Assembly: GCF_014650335.1 (NCBI RefSeq)
Contig: NZ_BMUT01000004.1
Coordinates: 1-64,000, forward strand
Length of the DNA: 64,000 bases
Direction of reading: 5' to 3'
Origin: Streptomyces hiroshimensis
GTDB taxonomy: Bacteria; Actinomycetota; Actinomycetes; Streptomycetales; Streptomycetaceae
The position numbers were made by a program, and so were the translations under genes. Below are positions 26,483 to 35,525 of the stretch, piece after piece (position 1 is the stretch's first letter; each line of letters begins with the position of its first letter). The notes under the pieces were generated by a model. It worked only from the letters and a program-made list of their open reading frames with translations, made no database searches and had not been told where the DNA came from.

Positions 26483-27955
26483 GTGACCGACAGCCCAGGA
26501 AGGCCCGGCCCCCCGGCCACGCCGTCCTGCTCCGCCTTCTTCGAGGAGCCGGGCGAGCGGCCGCCCGCGCCGCGGCGGCGGCGCCGCTGGCTGCGCTGGC
26601 TGGCCCTGGGCACGGCGCTGGCGGTGCTGGCCGTGGTCGCGGTGGGCTGGTATCTCTACGAGCGGCTCAACGGCAACATCAAAACGGACACGGCCACCGC
26701 GGACGAGCTGCGCCGCTGGGAGAAGGAGCGCCCCACGGCCCTGGTCAAGGGCGCCCAGAACATCCTGATCATCGGCTCGGACACCCGCAGCGGCGCGGGC
26801 AACGGCCAGTACGGCGAGGACAGCGGCACCCAGCGCTCGGACACCACGATCCTGCTGCACGTGGCCGCCGACCGGAAGAGCTCGACCGCCGTCAGCCTCC
26901 CGCGCGACCTGATGTCGATGATCCCCCGGTGCCGGCGGCCCGACGGCACCGAGACGAACGAGCGCTTCGCGCAGTTCAACTGGGCGTTCGAGCAGGCGGG
27001 CCCGGCCTGCACGATCCGCACGGTCGAGAAGCTCAGCGGCATCCGCATCACCCACCACGTGATCGTGGACTTCAACGGCTTCAAACACCTGGTCGACGCG
27101 GTGGACGGGGTCGAGGTGTGCCTCAAGCAGCCCGTCGACGACCAGGAGGCGCGGCTGAAGCTGCCGGCCGGCCGTCAGACCCTCCACGGTGAGCAGGCGC
27201 TCGGGTACGTCCGGGCCCGCTACAGCCTCGGCGGCGGCAGCGACACCGAGCGGATGGGGCGACAGCAGCAGTTCCTCGGCGCGCTGTTCAAGGAGATGCA
27301 GAGCGACGGGGTGCTGCTCAACCCCACGCGGCTCTACCCGGTGCTGGACGCCGCCACGTCCTCGCTCACCACGGACGCCGGGCTCGACTCGCTGCGCAAG
27401 ATGTACGACCTGGTGCGCACCGTGCGGACGGTCCCGAGCGACCGCGCGCAGTTCCTGACGGTGCCGCGCCGCCCGTACCCGTACAACCCCAACCGGGACG
27501 AACTGGTGCAGCCGGATGCCGACCAGCTCTTCAGGCAACTGCGCGAGGACCGGCCGGTGTCGGTGACCGGAAACGTCCGGGCGGCGGAGAACAAGCCCGG
27601 GGACGGCCGGCCGGGAGCCGGCAAGCCGGGGGCCGAGGAGGGGCCGGAGGGATCGGAGGGGCCGGGGGGACAGCTGAGCCCGGAGGGGCCCGGCAGTCCG
27701 GAGGGGCCGTCAGGGACGGGGGGAACCACGGGAACCAGGGGGCCGGCGTGGACGCCGGGCACCGGGGGGACGGGAGGAGGCCCGGCCACGCCCGGCGCTC
27801 CTCGTACACCGCGCGGGGCCGGAGGGCACAACGCCACGGCCGTGCCCTCCGGCGGTGATTTCCCCGCGCCCGCGAGCGCTCCGGCGTCCTCCGCGCCGGG
27901 CACCGCTCCCCCCACCTACGAAGGCACCACGGCCGCACACGGCATCTGTGGATGA
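26483..27955 (+). CDS. LCP (LytR-CpsA-Psr) family protein 1
   Basis: LCP proteins are membrane-anchored enzymes that transfer lipid-linked glycopolymers to peptidoglycan outside the cell. This 490-residue member has a short cytoplasmic tail, one membrane segment (about 36-58) and the LCP domain (about 88-300) with NILIIGSDTRSG, SDTTILLHV, SLPRD and the Arg block RARY to RQQQ. It lacks the LytR_C domain. Residues from about 355 are a low-complexity Gly/Pro/Ser/Glu tail with collagen-like triplets. GTG 26483 is chosen because GAGGAGGG lies upstream and no conserved sequence precedes it. Confidence 0.9.
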   Translation: MTDSPGRPGPPATPSCSAFFEEPGERPPAPRRRRRWLRWLALGTALAVLAVVAVGWYLYERLNGNIKTDTATADELRRWEKERPTALVKGAQNILIIGSDTRSGAGNGQYGEDSGTQRSDTTILLHVAADRKSSTAVSLPRDLMSMIPRCRRPDGTETNERFAQFNWAFEQAGPACTIRTVEKLSGIRITHHVIVDFNGFKHLVDAVDGVEVCLKQPVDDQEARLKLPAGRQTLHGEQALGYVRARYSLGGGSDTERMGRQQQFLGALFKEMQSDGVLLNPTRLYPVLDAATSSLTTDAGLDSLRKMYDLVRTVRTVPSDRAQFLTVPRRPYPYNPNRDELVQPDADQLFRQLREDRPVSVTGNVRAAENKPGDGRPGAGKPGAEEGPEGSEGPGGQLSPEGPGSPEGPSGTGGTTGTRGPAWTPGTGGTGGGPATPGAPRTPRGAGGHNATAVPSGGDFPAPASAPASSAPGTAPPTYEGTTAAHGICG

Positions 27956-28182
27956 ATCGCTCAAAGCTCACGAACGGGTCTTCCGGCCCGGCGAATGGAT
28001 TGAGCAGATTGCCCAGTTGTAGGGGAGTGGAATTTGTCACCGGCGTCGCTTGACGCTGAACTGGGCGGATAGTGTGAGCGATCCGGTGCGCACGGCCGGG
28101 CTGACCGCGCACTGCACAGACGACGTGACCGAGCGCCTCGGGGGGTGGCGCCGCGTGGCACCGACGGAGGATTCAAGCGACC

Positions 28183-30003
28183 GTGGACGCGCAAGGCCGT
28201 GGGCGGGCGGGCGGTATCGACCCCGCCGACCAGTGGGTCTTCGACCCCAAAACCGGCAGCTACGAGCTGCGTCTCGACCATGCCGACGGGGCGGACCCGG
28301 CCCCGGGGCCGGGCTCGCCCGCCTCGGAGATCACCGATCCTTCCCGTTCGGCCAGCTCGTTCGTGCCTTCCTCGAAGGCCGCCCCGAGCCCGGCGCCGCG
28401 CCCGAAGACGGAGTCCGGCGGCCGGCGGGAGGTGCCGGGCCAGCGCGACACCGGCCGGCGCGAGACCGGCCGGCGCGGCGGAGCCAAGGCGGGCGCCAAG
28501 GCGTCGGTCAAGCCCGCGACGGGCAGGCGCAAGCCCAAGCCGAAGAAGTCCGCCAAGAAGAAGGCCCTGCTGTGGACCGGCGGGACGCTGGCCTTCATCC
28601 TGGTCGGCGGCTCGCTGGGCGCCTATCTGCTCTACGAGCACTTCAACAACAACCTCAACAAGGTTGACGTCGGCATCAACAACGGCGCCGTCATCAAGGG
28701 CCCCGTCAACATCCTGGTCATCGGCACCGACAAGCGTGACGGCGAGGGCAACAAGGGCTACGGCGACGAGGGCAGCGTCGGTCACGCCGACACCACCCTC
28801 CTCTTCCACGTCTCCGAGGACCGGTCGAACGCCACCGCGCTCTCCATCCCGCGCGACATGATCACCGACATTCCGGAGTGCACCACCAAGAAGGACGGGA
28901 AGAGCAAGACCATCCCCGGCTCGAAGGGCGTCCGCTTCAACGAGAGCCTGGGCCAGGAGGAGCGCGACCCCGGCTGCACCTGGCGGACCGTCGAGGCCCT
29001 CACCGGCCTGAAGGTCAGTCACTTCATGATGGCCGACTTCAACGCCGTCAAGAGGATGTCGTCGGCGGTCGGCGGCGTCGAGGTGTGCCTGGGCAAGGAC
29101 ATCGACGACCCCAAGTCGCACCTCAAGCTCAGCAAGGGCCGGCACAAGATCGAGGGCGAGGACGCCCTCGCGTTCGTCCGGACCCGGCACAGCGTGGGCT
29201 TCGAGAGCGACCTGGACCGGATCAAGCTCCAGCAGCAGTTCCTGAGCTCGATGATCCGCGAGATGAAGTCCGACGACACCTTCACCAACCCCAAGAAGCT
29301 CTACAACCTGGGCGACGCGGCCACGAAGTCACTGACCGTCGACTCCGGCATAGGATCCGTCAGCGATCTGACGAAGCTGGCCAAGGACCTCAGCAGGGTC
29401 AACCTCAAGAACATCACCTTCGCGACCGTCCCCGTCGTCGACAACCCCGCCGAGGGCAAGAACCACAAGACCGTCGTCCTCGACAAGACGAAGGCCGAGC
29501 AGCTGTTCGCGATGGTCCGTCAGGACGTCTCCCTCACCGAGGTGAAGGAGAAGGAGAAGAAGCAGCAGGACCAGGCCGACGCCAAGCAGGCGGCCCTGCT
29601 GCAGGGCCCCCGCGCGGAGCCCGCGGCCGTCCGGGTCAAGGTCCTCAACGGCAGCGGCAAGATCGGCGCGGCCCAGGAGGCCGTCCGCTGGATGCAGAAC
29701 AACAAGGGCATCGTCCGCAGCAGCAACGGCGGCAACACCCCCGGCGGCAAGAAGGCCGACAAGACGGTCCTGGAGTTCGCCCCCGCCCAGGCCGACCAGG
29801 CGCGCCGCATGGCCGACGTGATGGGCCTGCCCGCCGACGCCCTCAAGGAGACCTCAGGCGGCGCCGCTCCCGCCGAGATGACCCTCACCCTGGGCTCGGA
29901 CTTCAAGGGCGCGGGCACCCCGGTCCACGTCGAGGCGCCCGCGAAGGCACCGGAAGACATCCAAAGGGTCGAAGCGGACGACAAGAACATCTGCGCCAAG
30001 TGA
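28183..30003 (+). CDS. LCP family protein 2 with LytR_C domain
   Basis: A 606-residue glycopolymer ligase of the LCP family. A long cytoplasmic, positively charged N-terminus (1-128) precedes one membrane segment (129-150). The LCP domain (about 170-400) has NILVIGTDKRDG, HADTTLLFHV, SIPRDM, a Cys pair (PECTT, PGCTW) and the RTRH to LQQQF block. The LytR_C domain (about 480-590; VRVKVLNGSGKIGAA) follows. It starts at GTG 28183 with ACGGAGG upstream. It lies 227 bases after LCP 1 and precedes LCP 3 on the same strand; the gap holds no other gene. Confidence 0.92.
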   Translation: MDAQGRGRAGGIDPADQWVFDPKTGSYELRLDHADGADPAPGPGSPASEITDPSRSASSFVPSSKAAPSPAPRPKTESGGRREVPGQRDTGRRETGRRGGAKAGAKASVKPATGRRKPKPKKSAKKKALLWTGGTLAFILVGGSLGAYLLYEHFNNNLNKVDVGINNGAVIKGPVNILVIGTDKRDGEGNKGYGDEGSVGHADTTLLFHVSEDRSNATALSIPRDMITDIPECTTKKDGKSKTIPGSKGVRFNESLGQEERDPGCTWRTVEALTGLKVSHFMMADFNAVKRMSSAVGGVEVCLGKDIDDPKSHLKLSKGRHKIEGEDALAFVRTRHSVGFESDLDRIKLQQQFLSSMIREMKSDDTFTNPKKLYNLGDAATKSLTVDSGIGSVSDLTKLAKDLSRVNLKNITFATVPVVDNPAEGKNHKTVVLDKTKAEQLFAMVRQDVSLTEVKEKEKKQQDQADAKQAALLQGPRAEPAAVRVKVLNGSGKIGAAQEAVRWMQNNKGIVRSSNGGNTPGGKKADKTVLEFAPAQADQARRMADVMGLPADALKETSGGAAPAEMTLTLGSDFKGAGTPVHVEAPAKAPEDIQRVEADDKNICAK

Positions 30004-30155
30004 ACCCAGGCACCGCGTACATGCATCTCACTATCGGACGGCCGGTCTGCTGAGCAGCAGGCCGGTCCTGCCGCGCGGCCCATGGGGCGCGCACCGATCC
30101 ATGAGAGACGACACGCCTGCCCATCGGGCCGGACGCACCATTTAGGGGAGGCCCG

Positions 30156-31937
30156 ATGCGGCAGAGCAGTGCGGGGAGGCCGCGGGCGCGCAAGAGCGTG
30201 CCGGGGGCACGGGAAGACGGCGCAGAGAAGGCCGGGGGGCCGGAGGAGACCGGGGGCCCGGAGAAGGCCGACGGGGGCGAGAAGGCCGGGAGAACCGCGA
30301 AGGGCGGCGGAACCGGGAAGGCCGGCGGAACCGCGAAGGGCGGGCGGCGCGCCCGCGCGGCCCGAATAGCCCGCTGGGCCGCGCTGTGCCTCGCGGTCCT
30401 GATACTCGGCGTCTCGGCCGCCGGCTACTTCTACTACCAGCACCTCAACGGCAATCTGAAGAAGGACCTGCTCAACCTCGGCGACAAGCGGCTCGACCGC
30501 AGCGCCGCCAACGCCGCGGGCCAGCGCCCGCTGAACATCCTCCTCCTCGGCTCCGACAGCCGGAACTCGGCGGAGAACGTCGCCCTCGGCGGCGCCCGCG
30601 AGGACGCCGGGCGCAAGCCGCTCGCCGACGTCCAGATGCTCGTGCACGTCTCCGCCGACCGCAGCAACATGTCGGTCGTCAGCGTCCCGCGCGACACCCG
30701 GGTCACGATCCCCAAGTGCACCGACCCCGAGGACGGGACGGTCTACAAGGAGACGAACCGGCAGATCATCAACACCAGCCTGATGAACGGCGGGCCCGGC
30801 TGCACCGTCGCCGCCTGGGAAGAGCTCACGGGCATCCCCATCGACCACTTTATGATGATCGACTTCGCGGGCGTGGTGAGCATGGCCGACGCCGTCGGCG
30901 GCGTCCCGGTCTGCGTGGACAACAACGTCTACGACAAGCAGTCCGGCCTGCGCCTGGAGAAGGGCTCCCACAACGTCAAGGGCGAGCAGGCCCTGCAGTG
31001 GCTGCGCACGCGCCACGGCTTCGAGGACGGCAGCGACATCGGCCGCACCCACGCCCAGCACATGTACATGAACGCGATGGTCCGCCAGCTGAAGTCCGGC
31101 ACCAAGCTCACCGACCCGGACAAGCTCACCGACCTCGCCGAGGCCGCCACCAAGGCGCTCACCGTCGACAAGGACCTCGGCTCGGTCAAGAAGCTCTACG
31201 ACCTCGCCGACGACATCAAGCGCGTGCCGTCCGGCCGTATCACCATGACCACCATGCCGTGGGTGTCGGACCCGTGGGACCCGGACGCCCACGTCATCCC
31301 CAAGCCGGGCGACGCCGAGAAGCTGTTCTCGCTCGTCCGCAGCGACATCGCGCTCGACGGCAAGGACAAGAAGAAGGACGACAAGGGCGCCAAGCCGACC
31401 GCGCCGGCCTCGCCCAAGGGCTCCATCGCGGTGACGGTCTTCAACGGCACCGGCACCGCCACCCAGCCCGTCGTCACCGGCCGTGGCGCCGAGATCGCCG
31501 CGTCGCTCGTCAAGCAGGGCTTCACCAAGGCCGCCTCGGACTCCACGCCGAGGGCCCAGGCCGACACGACGCTCAGCTACGCCAAGACGTCCCAGCGGGC
31601 CGACGCCGAGGCGCTGGCCAAGGCCCTCGGGCTGCCGGAGCGGGCGGTCCGGATGTCCACCGCGGTCGAGGGGCTGACGCTGGTGATCGGCGGGGACTGG
31701 CGCACGGGCACGACGTACCCGAAGGGCGACGACGCCGATGCGTCCGGGAGCCCCAAGGGCGAGAAGCCGGAGAAGCCGGAGAAGCCCGACGACAAGACCG
31801 AGAAGGGCGAGAAGGGCGAGAAGGGCGACGACAAGCCCAAGAAGGAGGCCGACAACAAGGCCCCCGAGAGCTCGGACCCCCTCAACGGCAACGACACCTC
31901 GGCCTGCATGAAGGTGAACTCGCTGAATCGTTTCTGA
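30156..31937 (+). CDS. LCP family protein 3 with LytR_C domain
   Basis: A 593-residue LCP protein. The cytoplasmic N-terminus (1-70) is a Gly/Lys/Glu/Ala repeat, followed by one membrane segment (73-94). The LCP domain (about 125-360) has NILLLGSDSRNS, ADVQMLVHV, SVPRDTRV and RTRHGFEDGSDIGRTHAQH. The usual R-x-x-RQQ arginine-glutamine stretch is changed to RTHAQHMYM, which may weaken catalysis. LytR_C (about 420-530; IAVTVFNGTGTA) follows, then a Lys/Glu/Pro/Asp-rich tail. AGGGGAGG lies just before ATG 30156. Confidence 0.92.
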   Translation: MRQSSAGRPRARKSVPGAREDGAEKAGGPEETGGPEKADGGEKAGRTAKGGGTGKAGGTAKGGRRARAARIARWAALCLAVLILGVSAAGYFYYQHLNGNLKKDLLNLGDKRLDRSAANAAGQRPLNILLLGSDSRNSAENVALGGAREDAGRKPLADVQMLVHVSADRSNMSVVSVPRDTRVTIPKCTDPEDGTVYKETNRQIINTSLMNGGPGCTVAAWEELTGIPIDHFMMIDFAGVVSMADAVGGVPVCVDNNVYDKQSGLRLEKGSHNVKGEQALQWLRTRHGFEDGSDIGRTHAQHMYMNAMVRQLKSGTKLTDPDKLTDLAEAATKALTVDKDLGSVKKLYDLADDIKRVPSGRITMTTMPWVSDPWDPDAHVIPKPGDAEKLFSLVRSDIALDGKDKKKDDKGAKPTAPASPKGSIAVTVFNGTGTATQPVVTGRGAEIAASLVKQGFTKAASDSTPRAQADTTLSYAKTSQRADAEALAKALGLPERAVRMSTAVEGLTLVIGGDWRTGTTYPKGDDADASGSPKGEKPEKPEKPDDKTEKGEKGEKGDDKPKKEADNKAPESSDPLNGNDTSACMKVNSLNRF

Positions 31938-31948
31938 GCATCTGTGCA

Positions 31949-31988
31949 TGTGTAAGGGGCGGGCGCCATGGCGCCCGCCCCTTACACA
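31949..31988. terminator. Long perfect hairpin between convergent genes
   Basis: A 19-bp perfect stem (31949-31967 with 31970-31988) with a 2-base centre lies 12 bases after the LCP 3 stop and 10 bases before the end of the convergent glycosyltransferase gene. It should terminate both transcripts. It is the longest perfect hairpin I saw in the window. Confidence 0.85.
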
Positions 31989-31997
31989 GCAACGCGG

Positions 31998-33014
31998 TCA
32001 GCCCGCCCGCACCGGCTCGCGGCGGCTGGCGATGACCTTCTTCGCCAGCGACCGCGGGCTGGTCAGGAAGCCGAAGCCCCACGACATGTGCATCGTCGCC
32101 AGCGCCACCGGGATCTGCACCCGCGCCTTCAGCGGCAGGCCCTTGCCCGCCGGCACCGAACCGGCGGTGATCGCCGCCAGGTACCCGGCCGGCACGACCA
32201 GGCCCCACGGGGTGACCGCGGCGCCGGCCACGAGACCTGCGGCGATGGCGACGACGGCGGTCGGCGCGGCCAGGTAGCGCAGGTTGATCGAGCCCTGGTG
32301 GTAGCGGGCCACGACATGGCGCCAGCGGCCGTAGTCCTTGTACTGCTTGGCCAGCGCCTTCACGCTCGGGCGCGGGCGGTAGGAGACCTTCAGCTCCGGC
32401 GAGAACCAGATCAGCCCGCCGGCCTCACGGATGCGGAAGTTCAGCTCCCAGTCCTGGGCGCGGATGAACTCCTCGTTGTACCCGCCCTGCTGCTCCAGCG
32501 CCTCGCGCCGGAAGACGCCCAGGTACACGGTCTCGGCGGGAGCGGCGGCGCCTCCGGTGTGGAAGGCGGCGTTGCCGACGCCGACCTTGGAGGTCATCGC
32601 CGCGGCGACGGCCTGCTCCCAGGCGTTCTCCCCCTCGGCGTGCATGATGCCGCCGACGTTCTGCGCGCCGGTCTCGTCGAGCAGCCGCACGGCCGTCGCG
32701 ATGTAGTTCGGCGACAGCATGCCGTGGCCGTCCACGCGCACCACGATCGGGTGGCGGGAGGCCTTGATCGCGGCGTTGAGGGCGGCGGGCGTGCGGCCGG
32801 TGGGGTTCGGCACGGTGTGGACCCGGGGGTCTTCCTGCACGAGCTCGGCGGCGATCTCGTCCGTACGGTCCGTGGACGGGCCGAGGGCGATCACCACCTC
32901 CAGCTCGCCGGCGTACTCCTGCTCCAGGATGTGCCGCACTGACGTGCGCAGATGCCGCTCCTCATTGAGCACCGGCATGATCACGGAAACGGCGGGCGGC
33001 TGCTGTTCGGACAT
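31998..33014 (-). CDS. Family 2 glycosyltransferase, ExoA-like
   Basis: The 338-residue enzyme has a GT-A domain (about 8-235; VSVIMPVLNEERHLRTSV, VVRVDGHGMLSPNYIATA with the metal DxH, RAQDWELNFRIREAGG) followed by two or three C-terminal membrane segments (about 250-310). It resembles the succinoglycan ExoA group and probably adds a sugar to a lipid-linked envelope polysaccharide. It is divergent from LCP 4 and lies inside the LCP cluster, so polymer synthesis and polymer attachment are encoded together. ATG 33014 has AGGAACC just upstream. Confidence 0.9.
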   Translation of the reverse strand: MSEQQPPAVSVIMPVLNEERHLRTSVRHILEQEYAGELEVVIALGPSTDRTDEIAAELVQEDPRVHTVPNPTGRTPAALNAAIKASRHPIVVRVDGHGMLSPNYIATAVRLLDETGAQNVGGIMHAEGENAWEQAVAAAMTSKVGVGNAAFHTGGAAAPAETVYLGVFRREALEQQGGYNEEFIRAQDWELNFRIREAGGLIWFSPELKVSYRPRPSVKALAKQYKDYGRWRHVVARYHQGSINLRYLAAPTAVVAIAAGLVAGAAVTPWGLVVPAGYLAAITAGSVPAGKGLPLKARVQIPVALATMHMSWGFGFLTSPRSLAKKVIASRREPVRAG

Positions 33015-33221
33015 GGTTCCTCGGGGATACGGGGTCCCCCCGGCGGGGTGGGGGGAGCCGACGGAGTCGTCCGTCACGTTACCGCTAATGGCGGAACGGA
33101 CGCTCCCGCCCGGGTGGCAGCGGGGGTCCCGACGGCGTGGACACGCGGACCGCTGATCGTATTGACCTACGTTTGGCCCTCCTCGCTTCGCCCGCATCCC
33201 GTCCGTCGTGGAGGTGCCGCC

Positions 33222-34784
33222 ATGACCGCACCGGCCCCGAGCCCCCACTCGCGCCGGGCCCGCCACGGCGCGCCCCGCCGGCCTCGCTGGGGGCTGCGCC
33301 TCGCCGCGTGCGCCGCCGTGGCCGTGCTGGCCGCGGGCGGCATCGGGCACGCGGTGGTCACGAACATCGACAGCCGTATCGGCCGGGTGGACCCCTTCCG
33401 CGGCCTGTCGAACCGGCCGCCCGTCAAGGTCAGCAAGGGCATGAACATCCTGCTCGTGGGCACCGACGCCCGCGACCGGATCGATCCCGAGGAGCGGCGC
33501 CGCTACCACCTGGGCGGCACGGCCTGTCACTGCACGGACACCGTGATGCTGCTGCACCTGTCCGCGGCCCGGGACCGGGTCTCCGTGGTCAGCCTGCCCC
33601 GCGACACCTACGCCGAGATCCCCGCACACGTCGACGAGGCGGGCCGGCCCCGCCCCGCCCATGCGCAGAAGCTGAACGCCGCCTACGCCGAGGGCGGGCC
33701 CGGGCTCACCGTGCGGACCGTGGAGCTGCTCACCGGAGTCCACGTCGATCACTACCTGGAGGTCGACTTCACCAGCTTCATGCGGACCGTGGACGTGGTG
33801 GGCGGGGTGCAGGTGTGCTCGGTGCGGCCCCTGCGGGACCCGTACAGCGGGCTCGACCTGCCGCCGGGCACGAGCACCCTCAACGGCGGGCAGGCCCTGC
33901 AGTACGTCCGCTCGCGGCACCTCGACGGGGCCTCCGACCTGGGTCGGATGCAGCGGCAGCAGCGCTTCCTCGCCTCGCTGCTGCACACGGCGACGGACGG
34001 CGGGGCGCTGCTGAACCCGGTGAAGTTCCAGCAGGTCGCCGCGACCCTGCTGGGGTCGGTGCGCGCGGACCGGGGCTTCGACGGCGAGACGCTCATCGGG
34101 CTCGGCCGGGCGATGAAGAACCTCTCGCCGGCCTCCGCGGAGTTCGCCTCGGTGCCGGTGGGGTCCGCGGACTATCCCGTGCCGCGGGTCGGCTCGACGG
34201 TGAAGTGGGACGACGCGGCGGCGGGGCGCCTCTTCGAGGCGCTGCGGGAGGACCGTCCGCTGACGGTCCGGCCGCAGCGGCAGGCGCACGATGCGAAGCC
34301 GCCGGTGCCGGTGCCCGGGCCCGGTGCCCGGCCCGGGCCGTCGCCGTCGCCGTCGCCGTCATCGGCGGAGGCGGAGGCGGAGGCGGGGCAGGTCCGCATC
34401 CAGGTCTACAACGGCTCCGGCCGCCGGGGGCTCGCCCGCGAGACCGACCGCGCGCTGCGGGCCATGGGCTTCGCCACGACCGGGGTGCCTGCGGACGCGC
34501 CGGGGCCGGTGGCCCCGCGCACGGTGATCCAGTACGACCCGCGCTGGGACCACGCGGTCCGCACGCTGGCATCGGCCCTCCCGGACGCGGAACTCCGCGC
34601 CGTGCCGGGCCAGGGCCCGCTGATGAAGGTGACGGTGGGCACGGACTTCAGGACGGTGACCCCGGTGACCCCGGTGAAACCGCAGAGCCCGCAGTCCCCG
34701 CAAGCACCGCGGCCCGGAACGGGCCCGGGCCAGCGGGCGGTATCGGGCGACAAGGTCCTGTGCCCGGAGAAGAGCCTGGTGTAG
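33222..34784 (+). CDS. LCP family protein 4 with LytR_C domain
   Basis: A 520-residue LCP protein with a basic N-terminus, one membrane segment (about 25-46), an LCP domain (about 70-300; NILLVGTDARDR, CTDTVMLLHL, SLPRDTYAEI, RSRHLDGASDLGRMQRQQ) and, after a Pro/Ser/Glu linker, a LytR_C domain (about 392-490; VRIQVYNGSGRRG). The final part is Thr/Pro/Gln-rich. ATG 33222 has GGAGGTG upstream. Longer in-frame starts upstream would overlap the divergent promoter region. Of the five LCP proteins it has the most complete arginine block. Confidence 0.92.
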   Translation: MTAPAPSPHSRRARHGAPRRPRWGLRLAACAAVAVLAAGGIGHAVVTNIDSRIGRVDPFRGLSNRPPVKVSKGMNILLVGTDARDRIDPEERRRYHLGGTACHCTDTVMLLHLSAARDRVSVVSLPRDTYAEIPAHVDEAGRPRPAHAQKLNAAYAEGGPGLTVRTVELLTGVHVDHYLEVDFTSFMRTVDVVGGVQVCSVRPLRDPYSGLDLPPGTSTLNGGQALQYVRSRHLDGASDLGRMQRQQRFLASLLHTATDGGALLNPVKFQQVAATLLGSVRADRGFDGETLIGLGRAMKNLSPASAEFASVPVGSADYPVPRVGSTVKWDDAAAGRLFEALREDRPLTVRPQRQAHDAKPPVPVPGPGARPGPSPSPSPSSAEAEAEAGQVRIQVYNGSGRRGLARETDRALRAMGFATTGVPADAPGPVAPRTVIQYDPRWDHAVRTLASALPDAELRAVPGQGPLMKVTVGTDFRTVTPVTPVKPQSPQSPQAPRPGTGPGQRAVSGDKVLCPEKSLV

Positions 34785-34843
34785 TCCGGCGGTGCCGAGA
34801 CCACGGGACCACACGGCGCCCGGGGCACGCCCGCGCCCCCGGA

Positions 34844-34859
34844 ACCCTCCGCGGAGGGT
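34844..34859. terminator. Hairpin between LCP 4 and thioesterase
   Basis: ACCCTCC and GGAGGGT (34844-34850 and 34853-34859) form a 7-bp stem at the end of the convergent thioesterase gene. It may terminate LCP 4 transcription. Confidence 0.5.
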
Positions 34860-35407
34860 CAGTCCTCGATGCCCTCCGCGGCCCGTGCGTCGCGCAGCTC
34901 CTTGATCGCTCGCCGCCGCGCGAGGCGATGCGTGCGGCGGATCTGCGCCTCCTGGTAGCGCCGCCGGTCCTTCTCCGTCTCCGGGAGCACCTGCGGTACG
35001 GGCCGCGGCTTGCCGTTCTCGTCGACGGCCGCGAAGACGAGGTACGCGCTGCCGACCTGGATCGCGGGCGTCGACTCGTTCCAGCGCTCGGCGAGCACCC
35101 GGACGCCGACCTCCATGGAGGACCGCCCGGTCCAGTTGACCTGGGCCTTCACATGGACGAGGTCGCCGACGCGGACGGGTTCGAGGAAGGCCATCTCGTC
35201 CATGGAGGCCGTGACCGCAGGGCCTCCGGAGTGCCGGCCGGCCACGGCGCCGGCGACGTCGTCCACCAGTTTCATGATCACGCCGCCGTGGACGGTGCCC
35301 AGCAGATTGGTGTCGCTGCCGGTCATGATGTGGGAGAGCGTCGTACGGGCGGCAGACGTCGGCTTGCCGGCGATCTCCTGCTCCGGGCTCCGGTCCTGAA
35401 TGGTCAT
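34859..35407 (-). CDS. Hotdog-fold acyl-CoA thioesterase
   Basis: This cytoplasmic enzyme of the acyl-CoA hydrolase (YciA/Acot) family would release fatty acid from acyl-CoA. The 182-residue protein has NLLGTVHGGVIMKLVDDVAG (34-53) with the catalytic acidic residue on the hotdog helix, and VGDLVHVKAQVNWTGRSSME. The C-terminal 40 residues are Arg/Glu-rich and helical. ATG 35407 gives the usual family start; the longer frame upstream reads into the LCP 5 promoter. It is divergent from LCP 5. Confidence 0.9.
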   Translation of the reverse strand: MTIQDRSPEQEIAGKPTSAARTTLSHIMTGSDTNLLGTVHGGVIMKLVDDVAGAVAGRHSGGPAVTASMDEMAFLEPVRVGDLVHVKAQVNWTGRSSMEVGVRVLAERWNESTPAIQVGSAYLVFAAVDENGKPRPVPQVLPETEKDRRRYQEAQIRRTHRLARRRAIKELRDARAAEGIED

Positions 35408-35525
35408 GTCCACCACTGTATGCCGGGTGGGTGAACGGGGCCGGATTGCATCAGGTCTGCAACAGCAGCCCCCCGAATCCGTAGACGATCTCCGTGCCGG
35501 GCGACCGGCAGGCACACTTCGTTGC

